Assembly: GCF_017351175.1 (NCBI RefSeq)
Contig: NZ_JAFMPN010000006.1
Location: 62,001 to 126,000, forward strand
Direction of reading: 5' to 3'
From: Desulfovibrio sp. Huiquan2017
GTDB taxonomy: Bacteria > Desulfobacterota > Desulfovibrionia > Desulfovibrionales > Desulfovibrionaceae
DNA: 64,000 bases
Shown here: piece by piece, positions 18,456 through 26,922 of the stretch
Position numbering within the stretch: position 1 is the first letter of the stretch
Layout of the letters: each line of letters begins with the position of its first letter
Position numbers and translations under genes: made by a program
The notes under the pieces: generated by a model
Databases searched by the model: none
What the model saw: only the letters and a program-made list of their open reading frames with translations
What the model was told of the DNA's origin: nothing

Positions 18456-20399
18456 TTATGCCTCCTCGGGATGAACTGACGGAAATTCCAGGTACATGCA
18501 TGTCCCCTTTCCCAGCTCGGATTCGGCGAAAATCAGGCCGTCAAGGCGCTCCACCATGCGGCGGGTGATGAACAACCCCAGACCGAACCCTCCCTTGCGA
18601 GAGGAAAAGAACGGCTCGAATATCTGAGTCAGGTTGCGCCGTTCGATGCCGGTGCCGTTGTCGCTGACCTCCAACCGCACGGTCTCGTCCTCGCCCTGTC
18701 CGGCCTTTTTGGCGCGGATGAGGATACGTTCGCCCTCTCCGGTCACGGCCAGGGAATTAAAGACCAGATTCATGAGTACCTGTTGCAAGGCCCGGACATC
18801 CCCCCGAATGTACATCGGCGCGCCAGGCAAATCCACCTCGACCCGTTCCCGCTTGCGGCGGCTGCCGAGCAGCGACAGAGCGTCATGGACCAATTCGCCC
18901 AATTCCACGACTTCCAGGACCATGGGTTTGGGCGTGGCCGCTTCAAGCAGTCCCTTGGTGATCTCGCCGGCCCGAATGGCGTTGCGCTGCACGGCCTTGA
19001 GCCCGTCCTTGACGTCCTGGGTCAGACCTTCCTCGAACATGAGGTCCTCGGCGTTGGCCTGAATGACGCCCAAGGGATTGTTGATTTCATGAGCCAGGGA
19101 AGCGGCCATCTTGCCAATGATGCCCAGCCGCTCGGACTGGATCAACTCTTCCTCCATGCGGTTGCGCTCGGTCACGTTGCGTGCGAACAGGCAGGCCAGA
19201 AGCTGGGTCAGAACCGGCCCCTGGATGATCCGTCCGGCCACTTCCACCTCCATGGGCTGGCTCGCGGCCCCGACCATCTCAAATTCGAATTTGTCGCAGC
19301 CGTCATTGAAAACCTTCCTGAGGAAGGCGTCGATCTCGTCGGTGTACTCCCGGGTGACCAGTTGGCGCAGGTTGACCACCCCGCCCGCGGGCGGGAAACG
19401 CAGGGAGTCACGGGCCCGCTCGTTGGCATGAAGCACATGGCCTTGCTCGTTGACCAGAAAAATCATGTCCGGCGAGGACTCGATGAGATCGCGATATCGC
19501 TGCTCGGTGCGGCGCAAATCCTGGGTCACCCGGTCCACCCGCCGCTTGAGCGAGACGTTCCAGGCCACGATGGCGATGAAGATGATCCCGGCCGCGCCCG
19601 AAGCAACAGCCACGTACTTTGCGTAATGACGGATGTCGTCGGTGATGGTCGGCTTGCCGAACCACTTGTCGCGCAACCGGGCGGCCAAGCCGGACTCCCG
19701 TAAATGGCGAAAGGCGTTTTCGATCAGCACGGCCAGTTCGGGCCGCTTGCCGGACACGATGATGCCCAACGGACTCTCTCCAAGGACCACGCCCTTCTTG
19801 AGGATGTTCGGGATCTGGTAGCGGTCGATAAGGTCGTCGGCCACCCGCTCGGACGGGGCCACGAACACGTCCATGACACCCTGGCTGACCATATTCAGGG
19901 CCTCCATGGGCGAACTCAACCAGATCACGTCCTCGGGTAGGTTAATTTCCCCGCTATAAGGGGCCGAGGTAATGGCAACGACCTTTTTCTTGGACAGATC
20001 GCGCAGGCAGGTCACGGAACGGCAGCTCTCGTTGACGTAGAGGTGATGGCGCAGGCTGATCCCCACAGGTATCCAGATGGCGCCCAGCGCTTCGGCCGTT
20101 TCTTTGGAGTCATGGGCCAGGATGTCTACCGAGCCGTTCAGAAAGAGTTCGCGGCGCTTGTCCAGATCATGGATGGGCTTGAATTCCATGTCCGCGCCCA
20201 TGATCTTGCCAAGCAGGACCATCTCGTCCACGGAATAGCCGCGCACCCCCGGCTTACCTTCCTTGACGGCCAGGAAGGAGAACGGCGGGGAAATGGCCCG
20301 GGTCCCCACGTGGTAGACCGACCGCGCGAAGGCCCCCCCTTGCGGCAGGACCGGGAAAAGTCCGAACCAGAGCAGGGTAAGCAGGAGGATACGGCGCAT
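18456..20399 (-). CDS. Sensor histidine kinase with periplasmic solute-binding domain
   Basis: About 647 residues. Signal peptide (1-27), then a type-3 extracellular solute-binding domain (about 28-250; YHVGTRAISPPFSFL, GYSVDEMVLLGKIMGADMEF, RLRDKWFGKP). A membrane helix follows near 265-285 (VAVASGAAGIIFIAIVAW), then a PAS domain (about 310-420), HisKA with the phospho-His in SLAHEINNPLGV, and HATPase_c (NLVFNSLAV, DNGTGIE, GFGLGLFITRR). It therefore senses a small periplasmic ligand, possibly an amino acid or aromatic, and signals to the adjacent NtrC regulator. ATG 20399 is preferred over TTG 20408; neither has a strong ribosome site. Confidence 0.9.
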   Translation of the reverse strand: MRRILLLTLLWFGLFPVLPQGGAFARSVYHVGTRAISPPFSFLAVKEGKPGVRGYSVDEMVLLGKIMGADMEFKPIHDLDKRRELFLNGSVDILAHDSKETAEALGAIWIPVGISLRHHLYVNESCRSVTCLRDLSKKKVVAITSAPYSGEINLPEDVIWLSSPMEALNMVSQGVMDVFVAPSERVADDLIDRYQIPNILKKGVVLGESPLGIIVSGKRPELAVLIENAFRHLRESGLAARLRDKWFGKPTITDDIRHYAKYVAVASGAAGIIFIAIVAWNVSLKRRVDRVTQDLRRTEQRYRDLIESSPDMIFLVNEQGHVLHANERARDSLRFPPAGGVVNLRQLVTREYTDEIDAFLRKVFNDGCDKFEFEMVGAASQPMEVEVAGRIIQGPVLTQLLACLFARNVTERNRMEEELIQSERLGIIGKMAASLAHEINNPLGVIQANAEDLMFEEGLTQDVKDGLKAVQRNAIRAGEITKGLLEAATPKPMVLEVVELGELVHDALSLLGSRRKRERVEVDLPGAPMYIRGDVRALQQVLMNLVFNSLAVTGEGERILIRAKKAGQGEDETVRLEVSDNGTGIERRNLTQIFEPFFSSRKGGFGLGLFITRRMVERLDGLIFAESELGKGTCMYLEFPSVHPEEA

Positions 20400-20471
20400 G
20401 GTCGTCAATCTATCGCAAAGCGGCGCGATGCGCCACCGCGCCGTGGAAGGCGGTTGCCGAAACGCCGAAGT

Positions 20472-20496
20472 CCCCCGGCCGGAGGAATGCCGGGGG
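20472..20496 (-). terminator. Intercistronic stem-loop before the kinase gene
   Basis: CCCCCGGC/GCCGGGGG stem with a 9-base loop in the 150-base gap between the DUF1573 gene and the kinase gene. It has no T-run, so it may lower regulator expression relative to the structural genes. Confidence 0.5.
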
Positions 20497-20550
20497 AGTT
20501 CGGTGAGAGGAGGTTGATGAAACGTCGGTTCATCATTGTTCCTTGGGACA

Positions 20551-21246
20551 TTATTTCACGGTGCCGATGAGGACGGCCTTGTACCCCTTGCCAATGTCGT
20601 TGCGAGCGTCCGAGTGGACCATGACCATGTCCAGGAAACGGCCGGAGGACAACCCTTCCAGGGTGAAGGCGATCTTCGCGGACTGCCCGGAGGGCACAAC
20701 CAGTTCGCCCTGCCAGTATGTCTTGCGGAACTTCTGCGACTGGAGCGCCGTGACCGTCATGGGCGCGTCGCCCGCATTGGTCACCGTGAGAGACACATCG
20801 TTGGGCAGCCCGGCCTTGAGGGTCCCGAGCTCGATTTTGCGCGGCTCCACCTCCATGACCCCCATGGGGATGGGGTCTACGTAGCCGACAATGTGGATGA
20901 CGTCCTCGGCCCCGCCATTCTCGCCGGTAAAGACGTGGACCGTCTTGTCGAACTTACCGGGGTACTTGAGGGTGTGGTAGGTGATGACCATGGTCGCGGT
21001 CTCGCCCGGGGCCAGGGTGGTCTTGTCCAATTTGGTGGTGGTGCAGGCGCAACTGGTGGAGACGTTGGCCACCACGGCCTCTTCGCCCGAGACGTTGGTC
21101 AGGGTGATGGTCTTTTCCGCGTTGGGGCCTTCCTTCATGTTGCCGAACCGGACCTGGGTCTCGCTGATCTTCAACTGGCTCGCGAACGCGGACGCGGCCA
21201 GACACAGGACCATGGCCAGGGCCACGGTTATGGTACGCACTTTCAT
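20551..21246 (-). CDS. DUF1573 domain secreted protein
   Basis: 231 residues with signal peptide (MKVRTITVALAMVLCLAASAFA). Two immunoglobulin-like beta-sandwich units are visible. The first has the DUF1573 signature (VRFGNMKEGPNAEKTITLTN … STSCACTTTKLDK…LAPGETATM), including the Cys-x-Cys pair. The second (about residues 130-225) repeats a similar layout with IELGTLKAGLPNDVSLTVTNAG. The family is exported and of unknown function. The position next to a tetraheme cytochrome suggests a periplasmic complex, which is inference. Confidence 0.82.
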   Translation of the reverse strand: MKVRTITVALAMVLCLAASAFASQLKISETQVRFGNMKEGPNAEKTITLTNVSGEEAVVANVSTSCACTTTKLDKTTLAPGETATMVITYHTLKYPGKFDKTVHVFTGENGGAEDVIHIVGYVDPIPMGVMEVEPRKIELGTLKAGLPNDVSLTVTNAGDAPMTVTALQSQKFRKTYWQGELVVPSGQSAKIAFTLEGLSSGRFLDMVMVHSDARNDIGKGYKAVLIGTVK

Positions 21247-21256
21247 TGCTTGTTCC

Positions 21257-21718
21257 TTATTGTTCCCCGTGCACGAGACGGGATTTGACCTTGTAGTCGA
21301 AGTTGCGGTCCTGCCCCTCGGTGTGGCAGACGCGACATGCCTCCTCGCCGGGCCTGGCGACGATATCGGCCGGGTCCTGCGATTGGACGTGCTTCCGTCC
21401 GGGGCCGTGGCAGGCCTCGCACTGGACGTCCTTAAGCTCCGGAGTCAGGTCCATGTCGATGAATCCGCCGTCCGCGTCCATGGCCACTACATGGCAACGC
21501 ACGCAGCCCGGCACGGACTGTTTCTCCTCGCCCTGTTGCCGGAGATCCTCGAAGGCGTTGGCGTGGGGAGTGGTCTTCCACCCCTTGACGATGTCGGCAT
21601 GGCACTCCACGCAGGCGGTGTAGCCCACGTAGTCGCCGAACAGCTCGGCATAGGACACGGCCGCCGCCAGGGAGAGGGCGAAGCAGGCGGCGGCCACAAT
21701 CAGCAAAAGGCGGTTCAT
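21257..21718 (-). CDS. Tetraheme c-type cytochrome
   Basis: 153 residues with signal peptide (about 1-24). Four CxxCH heme sites are visible: CVECH, CVRCH, CEACH and CRVCH. Extra histidines (TTPHANAF, GRKHV) are possible distal ligands. The GYTACVECHADI…W…PHANAF pattern resembles cytochrome c554/c-prime-like domains of sulfate and sulfur bacteria. It would carry electrons in the periplasm. Ten bases downstream of it the DUF1573 gene starts, and 13 bases upstream lies the HhH gene, so all are probably co-transcribed. Confidence 0.9.
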   Translation of the reverse strand: MNRLLLIVAAACFALSLAAAVSYAELFGDYVGYTACVECHADIVKGWKTTPHANAFEDLRQQGEEKQSVPGCVRCHVVAMDADGGFIDMDLTPELKDVQCEACHGPGRKHVQSQDPADIVARPGEEACRVCHTEGQDRNFDYKVKSRLVHGEQ

Positions 21719-21731
21719 GCGCTCCTCCCCA

Positions 21732-22028
21732 CTAACAATTGCAATCCGATGCGGGCTCTATGTAGATGACCTTTTCGAGCTTGCGCAGCAGGGCGTTGTC
21801 CACGCCGTCGATGTCGAGCAGTTCGGACATGTCCACGAACTCGCCGTTTTCGGTGCGGGTCTTGACGATCTCCTCGGCCAGCTCGTGACTGACGCCGTCG
21901 ATGGCCTCAAGCTGTTCCACGGTGGCCACGTTGAGGTTGAGCTTGCCGGAATTGTCCCCGGCAAAGACGGTGGTGGCGGACAGGGCCAAGGCCAGAAGCA
22001 GGGCGAATGCGATGCAGATCTTTTTCAT
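21732..22028 (-). CDS. Secreted helix-hairpin-helix (ComEA-like) small protein, paralogue
   Basis: 98 residues. Signal peptide (KKICIAFALLLALALSATTVFA), then a single HhH repeat (LNLNVATVEQLEAIDGVSHE…TRTENGEFVDMSELLDIDGVD). It ends SDCNC. The organisation matches the protein at 12132-12461, suggesting the two operons share a module. ATG 22028 is chosen over TTG 22034 because TAGGAG lies 8-10 bases upstream. The function is unknown; DNA binding in the periplasm is not supported by neighbours. Confidence 0.8.
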   Translation of the reverse strand: MKKICIAFALLLALALSATTVFAGDNSGKLNLNVATVEQLEAIDGVSHELAEEIVKTRTENGEFVDMSELLDIDGVDNALLRKLEKVIYIEPASDCNC

Positions 22029-22050
22029 GATCAATACTCCTAAACGGGAT

Positions 22051-22254
22051 TTACCAGCCGAGATACTGATGGCTGTACATAAAGAACCAGGCCAGGCAGG
22101 AGATGGCTCCGCTGGCGATGCCGGAAACGGTTTTGCGGAAGGCCGAGGCCGTGTCGCGGCCCGCCTTGAACACGCCCAGGTACAGGGCTGCCGTGGTCAG
22201 AAAGACCAGCAGGACCGCGAACAAAGGCAGGATGACGTAGTAGATGCCGTGCAT
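22051..22254 (-). CDS. Small two-helix membrane protein
   Basis: 67 residues. Two hydrophobic segments (YYVILPLFAVLLVFLTTAAL and ASGAISCLAWFFMYSHQYLG) flank a short basic loop (KAGRDTASAFRK). The last residues HQYLGW resemble the QYLGLL end of the next small protein, so the pair may be related or may contact the same partner. AGGAG precedes the ATG. No family is recognised. Compact spacing in the operon supports a real gene, perhaps a subunit of the transporter encoded at 22427-23587. Confidence 0.7.
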   Translation of the reverse strand: MHGIYYVILPLFAVLLVFLTTAALYLGVFKAGRDTASAFRKTVSGIASGAISCLAWFFMYSHQYLGW

Positions 22255-22263
22255 GATCTCCTC

Positions 22264-22416
22264 CTAGAGCAGGCCCAGGTATTGGCTGACGGTGATGACG
22301 ACCATGACCGCCAGGGCGAAGAGGATGCCGAGGGTGTCCCGGTCCTGCTCCTCCACGCCCTTGTTGGCCATGAAGTCGAAGCCGGTTTCGTCGGTGGTGT
22401 GCGGATGTCTGTTCAT
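22264..22416 (-). CDS. 50-residue membrane protein (very short gene)
   Basis: Read directly on the minus strand: a polar start (MNRHPHTTDETGFDFMANKG), an acidic linker (VEEQDRD) and one membrane helix (TLGILFALAVMVVITV) ending SQYLGLL. CTAGGAGG, overlapping the stop of the transporter gene, gives a good ribosome site five bases before ATG 22416. Tight packing between the transporter and the 67-residue membrane protein supports translation. A single-helix accessory subunit of the transporter is the simplest guess. Confidence 0.7.
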   Translation of the reverse strand: MNRHPHTTDETGFDFMANKGVEEQDRDTLGILFALAVMVVITVSQYLGLL

Positions 22417-22426
22417 CTCGTTCCTC

Positions 22427-23587
22427 CTAGGCCGCGAACAGGCCTGTTTTGACGCAGATCGTCAGGGCCGCGAGAAGCAGGGCGATGCGCAAAAGCCCGG
22501 CGACCACGGTCACCGCCACGCCCTTGAGGCCGTGCCGCGTGATCTCGCGAAAGGATATGGACAGGCCGAGCGCGGCCGCGGCCAGGGAGAAGTCCCATTT
22601 GACCATCTCGAAGATGGCGCGATGGGCGGGTTCCTTGAACAGGTGCAGGCAGGCCAGGGCCCACAGGAAAATGAACACGGCCAGCCAGAGCGGGAAGGTC
22701 TTGATGCCGCGCGTGGCCATGACCGTCTCGTCGTTGCGGCGTCTCAGCTTGCGCACGAACATCACGATGAAGACGTAGAGAAAGCCCGCGGGCATGATCA
22801 CATGGCGGCCCACGTCGAACCAGGTGGCCCAGCGGCCCGCTTCATAGCCGGAGCCGAAGGCCGCGAACAGGGACTGGGCGCCGTTGCCCACGCCGACCAC
22901 CGAGGCCAGGCCAAGCGCCTTGGGGGTCAACCCGACCCACTCCCCGAGCACGGGGAGCAGATACATGGAGACAAGCCCGAAACCGATGACGCAGGCCGTG
23001 GCATGGACCACCTGGCCGCCCTTGGCCTTGATCAACGGCATGAGAATGGCGCAGGCGTGGGGGTCGCCAGTGGCCAGCCCGCCCGCGATGATGGCTCCAT
23101 GGCGGTCGTCGAGCCTGAAGAGCTTCGCGATCCACAGGGTCAGGGTGGCGGTCAGGAACAGGAACGCGGTACAGATCAGGATCGGGGCCAAGCCGAGCTT
23201 GAAGGCATGGCCGATCATAAAGTGTGGGGCCAGCATGATGATGCCCAGAGGCATAAGCATGTGGATGTAGGACAAGCCCCGCTTCCAGCAGTCCGGCACG
23301 CCGAAGACGTTGCCGATGATCAGGCCCAGCAGCAGCGGGTTCCAAACGAAGTTGGAGTTCAGGACCTGAAAGAAGGACTGGTGGTGCACCGGGCCGATGA
23401 CCCCGTCCAGCCAGACGAACAGGTTGTGCAGGGTGAACGGATTGGGCACCCCGGCCAACTTGTTGCTGAAGATGGCGATGAAGAACATCGCCAGCAGGCC
23501 GGGCAGGACCGCCTTCAAGCCGTACAGAGCGCTGAGCCAGGATTTGCGGCCCAACTCGTAGTCTATTGCCATGCTATCGGTATTCAT
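22427..23587 (-). CDS. YeiH-like (putative sulfate exporter family) membrane transporter
   Basis: 386 residues with about 10 membrane helices. A glycine-rich centre (NPLLLGLIIGNVFGVP, AIIAGGLATGDPHACAI, LASVVGVGNGAQSLFAAFGSG) and a C-terminal FSLAAAALGLSISFREITRHGLK resemble the YeiH/UPF0324 'putative sulfate exporter' family, whose helices carry similar GLS…F motifs. If correct, it could move sulfate or an organosulfur product of the periplasmic enzymes in this cluster. Family assignment is from pattern only; another secondary transporter is possible. CGAGGAAAACCA precedes ATG 23587. Confidence 0.6.
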   Translation of the reverse strand: MNTDSMAIDYELGRKSWLSALYGLKAVLPGLLAMFFIAIFSNKLAGVPNPFTLHNLFVWLDGVIGPVHHQSFFQVLNSNFVWNPLLLGLIIGNVFGVPDCWKRGLSYIHMLMPLGIIMLAPHFMIGHAFKLGLAPILICTAFLFLTATLTLWIAKLFRLDDRHGAIIAGGLATGDPHACAILMPLIKAKGGQVVHATACVIGFGLVSMYLLPVLGEWVGLTPKALGLASVVGVGNGAQSLFAAFGSGYEAGRWATWFDVGRHVIMPAGFLYVFIVMFVRKLRRRNDETVMATRGIKTFPLWLAVFIFLWALACLHLFKEPAHRAIFEMVKWDFSLAAAALGLSISFREITRHGLKGVAVTVVAGLLRIALLLAALTICVKTGLFAA

Positions 23588-23614
23588 TGGTTTTCCTCGT
23601 GATGTCTTGGACCG

Positions 23615-26521
23615 TTACCGGCGGATATGGGCGGAGCCGCCGGTATTCACCGAACCGCTGACCTTTTCGTCCGGGGCCTTGGAGCCCACGCGCCAATGGT
23701 CCATGAAGCCCAGGCGCGGCAGCATGGACAGCCGCAGGAAGCCCTCGATGGTCCCGTTGACGCCGACCAGCACGTCCACATTGTTGCGCGGGCGGAAGGC
23801 CAGGTTGTCGGTCTTCTCGATCTCGCCCTTGTACTCGGTCTCGATATGCCAGGCATGGACCATCTCGCCGTCAAAACTATCGAGAACAAGGCGGAACAGC
23901 GGTTCGCCCTTCTCGTTCTTCGGGCCTTCGAACACAGGATGATCCTTGTCCAGGACGATGGCCTCGGGGTTGTCGAGGAGCACCTCGTTGAGCTGGTAGC
24001 AATGGCCGCATACGTCCGGGCGGACCATGAAGCGCGGATCGAACTCGAACGGGGTGTCGCGCTGAAGCTCCTGGATGCCGGTGTACAGCCAGAGATGGGC
24101 CTTGCCGTCCTCAAACGGGGTTTCCAGGTCCATCTCGGCCAGAACCGAACCGGCCTTGAACTGCATCATGCGGGCGGTATGTTCGTGCTGGGGCAGCAAC
24201 TTGCGGGTCTCGGCATTGAGCGGGCCCACGGTCTTTTGGGCGACCGGACTGCCCGATTTGTCCAGCAGGGACAAGGCGATGGTTCCGGCCTGTTCATCCA
24301 GGCCGTCGCAGCGCAGGACATACGTGCCGAGCTTGGCCGTGTCACCCACGCCCAAGGCCTTTTCGCCGGGCTTCTTGTAGGTGTAGCTGATGCCTTGCAG
24401 AGACGGGGTGCCGAACTCCTTGATCTTGACGTAGTTGGAGCCGATGTACTCGGGCTGAATGTAGGTCGCGCCCTCGGAGAAGAGGTCGGGCATGAAGTAG
24501 CGGTCACGGGCCGACTTATCCTCGCTGAATCCCTGAGCCAGGTAGAAGTGCGCGCCCCAGCGGTTGCCGGAGTACTTCATCAGCGAAAGCGAGGCCACGG
24601 GGCGGTCGTCCAGGTAGGACATGCCGGTGTAGCGCAGCGCCTTATTGCGCACGCCAAGCAGTTCGTCCTGCCAGTACATCAGGTTGCCGTCGCCCATGGG
24701 TTGGTTCTTCCAGAAATCCAGGTCGAAATCCTTGCGCACGAACGTCCCGGAATCGAAGGTGGTCAGATAGGCGCGCTTGCCGAGCAGGAAGAAGCTTTCG
24801 CCCGCCAGGGTGCGGATGTTGCGCGCGTTGCGCGAGGTATAGCACAGCCCCGCCGGAGGAATGACCACGCGGTTGTTGCGGTAGTCCACGTAGGATCCCC
24901 GGACCACAATGGCCTCGGCGGACAGGAGCCGCTCGCCCTTGCGGTTGCGCGAGACCTTGCGCATGAGCCCCTTGAGCCGGGGCACGAAGGGGGCGGTGTG
25001 GTCCGGCTCGTAGAAGGAGGCGTCAGAAATGACCTTGGGGTAGGAGGTGAACTTGGACTCCTCCACCACGGTGCCGTAGGAGGAATCGGCCAGCCGCGTC
25101 AGAAAGGAACGCTCGATGATCGGCTCCAGGACCGGCGAGGAGCCGAGGAAAAAGTCGATGCTGTTTTTCCCTTCCTCGGGCCACAGGACCATGTTGTCCG
25201 TGCGCATGAAATAGTAATCGCGGACGTACAGGTCGCGAACCACGTCCCCGTCCAGACCGTCCACGACCACCTTGAAGGCCGGGCGGTTCCAGACATCCGA
25301 GTACTTGACCGGCCCCGCGTAGACATCGTGATCCTTGTCGAAGGTGATGGGCCGGTTGTTCTCGAGCAGCAGCCGGTGAAGCATGCCGGTTTTGAGGTTG
25401 GGCTCCAGGACCACGTTGTAGCGCGTGTCCAGGGGCCAGGGCTCGCCGTTCCTGACCGTGACCAGGCCACGGTAGACGACGAAGGAAAAATTGCCCGAGG
25501 AATAGCCGTGGGCCTTGCCCGTGGACCAGGGCACAAAATCCGAATCCTTGAGGAAGGTCGGGTCGATGACGATCTCCACGCGCATGTCCAGCTCCGGGAC
25601 GGTCAACTGGTACTTGTCCACCTCGTCCGGGCGGGTCTTGTACTCCTGGGCCGTGGTGGGCCTGACCAACTTCTCGGCCAGCACCTCGCTGCCCGTGAAG
25701 TTGGTCACCCGGACCAGGAAGCCGTCGGGCCGCCGGAAGGCGTAGATGCGCTTGTTGGAATAGTAGCGAAAGTCTTCCTGGCGCACTTCGAGAATGACCG
25801 GACGCTGCATGGAGAAAGTCGCCTCGGTGATCTCCGGGAACTCGATGGACTCGAACTCGGCGGTGTCGAAATCCACGTCGCGGGCCACGTATTTGCTGGC
25901 CCCGAAATAGTAGGTGTTGTCCAGATAGAACTTTTCGAGCTGCGGGTTGAGCCCTTCCTTCAGGTGGATGTCCCGGACCTCCTCGCGTTTGGGAAACCGC
26001 GAGGCGATGGGGAATTCCAGGGGAAATCCACCGGACGGGGAAATGACCGCGAACTCGCCGTAAGGCACGTCGTAATGGTCCGTGGAATAATCGAACCACA
26101 GCCGGTAGCCCGAATCGCCCAGCGGTGTGCGGTCGCCCTTTTTCAGGGCCACATCGCGAAAGGTTCGTGTGGCGGTCTTGAGGTCCACCAGGTAGGCGTG
26201 CTCGCCCAGAACCAAGAACGGATCGCGCAGGAGCGGCCGGGCGTCGTGGGAGGTCTCGGACAGATAGAACAGCCCGCCCGGCTGGACCGTGGCCTTGCCG
26301 TCGGCGATCTCGCTGCCGCGCAGGACGATGGCCTCGGTCAGGCTCTTCTTCTGCCCGACCTGGTTCTTGAAGACCTTGTTGCGCAGCCCCGCCAAGTGCG
26401 GCAGGAAGGTCATGTCCCCTGCCGGCGACAGGCCGTGCGGGTCGGTTGCGGCAGCGCCTGCGCCCGGCAGGGCGAGGAACAGGGCCAAGGCAAGGGCCAA
26501 TAGTCTGAATGTGTGTTGCAT
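23615..26521 (-). CDS. Large secreted protein with internal duplication, function unknown
   Basis: 968 residues. Signal peptide (QHTFRLLALALALFLALPGAGA) at the N-terminus. Two halves (about 40-505 and 510-960) share order and motifs. LTEAIVLRGSEI…PGGLFYLSETSHDAR…FLVLGEHAYLV matches LSAEAIVVRGSYV…PAGLCYTSRNARNIR…FFLLGKRAYLT. Near the ends, FDKDHDVYAGP…DGLDGDVV…TDNMVL matches LDKDHPVFEGP…DSFDGEMV…TDNLAF. A CGHC motif lies near residue 839. No known family is recognised; beta-rich composition suggests a periplasmic or surface binding protein. ATG 26521 with GAGGAAT is preferred to an upstream start at 26551. First gene of the long minus operon. Confidence 0.75.
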   Translation of the reverse strand: MQHTFRLLALALALFLALPGAGAAATDPHGLSPAGDMTFLPHLAGLRNKVFKNQVGQKKSLTEAIVLRGSEIADGKATVQPGGLFYLSETSHDARPLLRDPFLVLGEHAYLVDLKTATRTFRDVALKKGDRTPLGDSGYRLWFDYSTDHYDVPYGEFAVISPSGGFPLEFPIASRFPKREEVRDIHLKEGLNPQLEKFYLDNTYYFGASKYVARDVDFDTAEFESIEFPEITEATFSMQRPVILEVRQEDFRYYSNKRIYAFRRPDGFLVRVTNFTGSEVLAEKLVRPTTAQEYKTRPDEVDKYQLTVPELDMRVEIVIDPTFLKDSDFVPWSTGKAHGYSSGNFSFVVYRGLVTVRNGEPWPLDTRYNVVLEPNLKTGMLHRLLLENNRPITFDKDHDVYAGPVKYSDVWNRPAFKVVVDGLDGDVVRDLYVRDYYFMRTDNMVLWPEEGKNSIDFFLGSSPVLEPIIERSFLTRLADSSYGTVVEESKFTSYPKVISDASFYEPDHTAPFVPRLKGLMRKVSRNRKGERLLSAEAIVVRGSYVDYRNNRVVIPPAGLCYTSRNARNIRTLAGESFFLLGKRAYLTTFDSGTFVRKDFDLDFWKNQPMGDGNLMYWQDELLGVRNKALRYTGMSYLDDRPVASLSLMKYSGNRWGAHFYLAQGFSEDKSARDRYFMPDLFSEGATYIQPEYIGSNYVKIKEFGTPSLQGISYTYKKPGEKALGVGDTAKLGTYVLRCDGLDEQAGTIALSLLDKSGSPVAQKTVGPLNAETRKLLPQHEHTARMMQFKAGSVLAEMDLETPFEDGKAHLWLYTGIQELQRDTPFEFDPRFMVRPDVCGHCYQLNEVLLDNPEAIVLDKDHPVFEGPKNEKGEPLFRLVLDSFDGEMVHAWHIETEYKGEIEKTDNLAFRPRNNVDVLVGVNGTIEGFLRLSMLPRLGFMDHWRVGSKAPDEKVSGSVNTGGSAHIRR

Positions 26522-26580
26522 ATTCCTCTTTCCTGAAAAGCTGTGTTTCAACGTCTCACGGATAACCTGAGCCTTCAGGG

Positions 26581-26596
26581 AACAAGAAGCGTACCA
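26581..26596 (-). promoter_or_regulatory. Sigma-54-like promoter for the long periplasmic operon
   Basis: Minus strand TGGTAC-GCTTC-TTGTT with correct -24/-12 spacing, about 60 bases before ATG 26521. One base in each element departs from TGGCAC/TTGCW. An AT-rich stretch (26610-26645) lies just upstream. Consistent with control by the NtrC-type protein at the end of the same operon. Confidence 0.45.
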
Positions 26597-26841
26597 AGCA
26601 ACTCCACTTTCATTTTGTTATTTATTTATAGTATGTTATAAAATCCCCCCTGGTTATGCCCCCGCTTTTATTGTGCGCCTTGCCGCACAGCCATCCTCCG
26701 TATGTCCGCGTGAACGCACACTCGAAACCGGCGCGCTTTCCCGGAATCGGCCGGAAAGGCTGCGCAGGAAAACGACACTTATGTAGGAAAGTTATTTCAA
26801 TTTTGTATGCAAGTGCAGAAATTGTAGGCACGCCGACCTTT

Positions 26842-26900
26842 CAACATGCTGAAATAATTAGATCCACATATTGGCATGTTGTATGCTTTGTTGAGCACAA
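26842..26900. promoter_or_regulatory. Inverted repeats and TATGCTT-type operator before trmO
   Basis: CAACATGC (26842-26849) and GCATGTTG (26874-26881) form 8-base arms 24 bases apart. Overlapping the right arm, 26881-26900 reads GTATGCTT-TGTT-GAGCACAA, a 16/20 match to the perfect palindrome at 29373-29392 upstream of the DUF169 gene. It ends 22 bases before the trmO start and so probably covers its promoter. The rest of 26522-26922 shows no gene. Confidence 0.5.
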
Positions 26901-26922
26901 CACACCAAACAAGGCGTACCCA

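Noticed and set aside
23627-26503. 958-codon plus-strand open frame opposite the duplicated secreted protein
   Set aside because: Antisense shadow. The minus-strand frame has a signal peptide, ribosome site and internal duplication.
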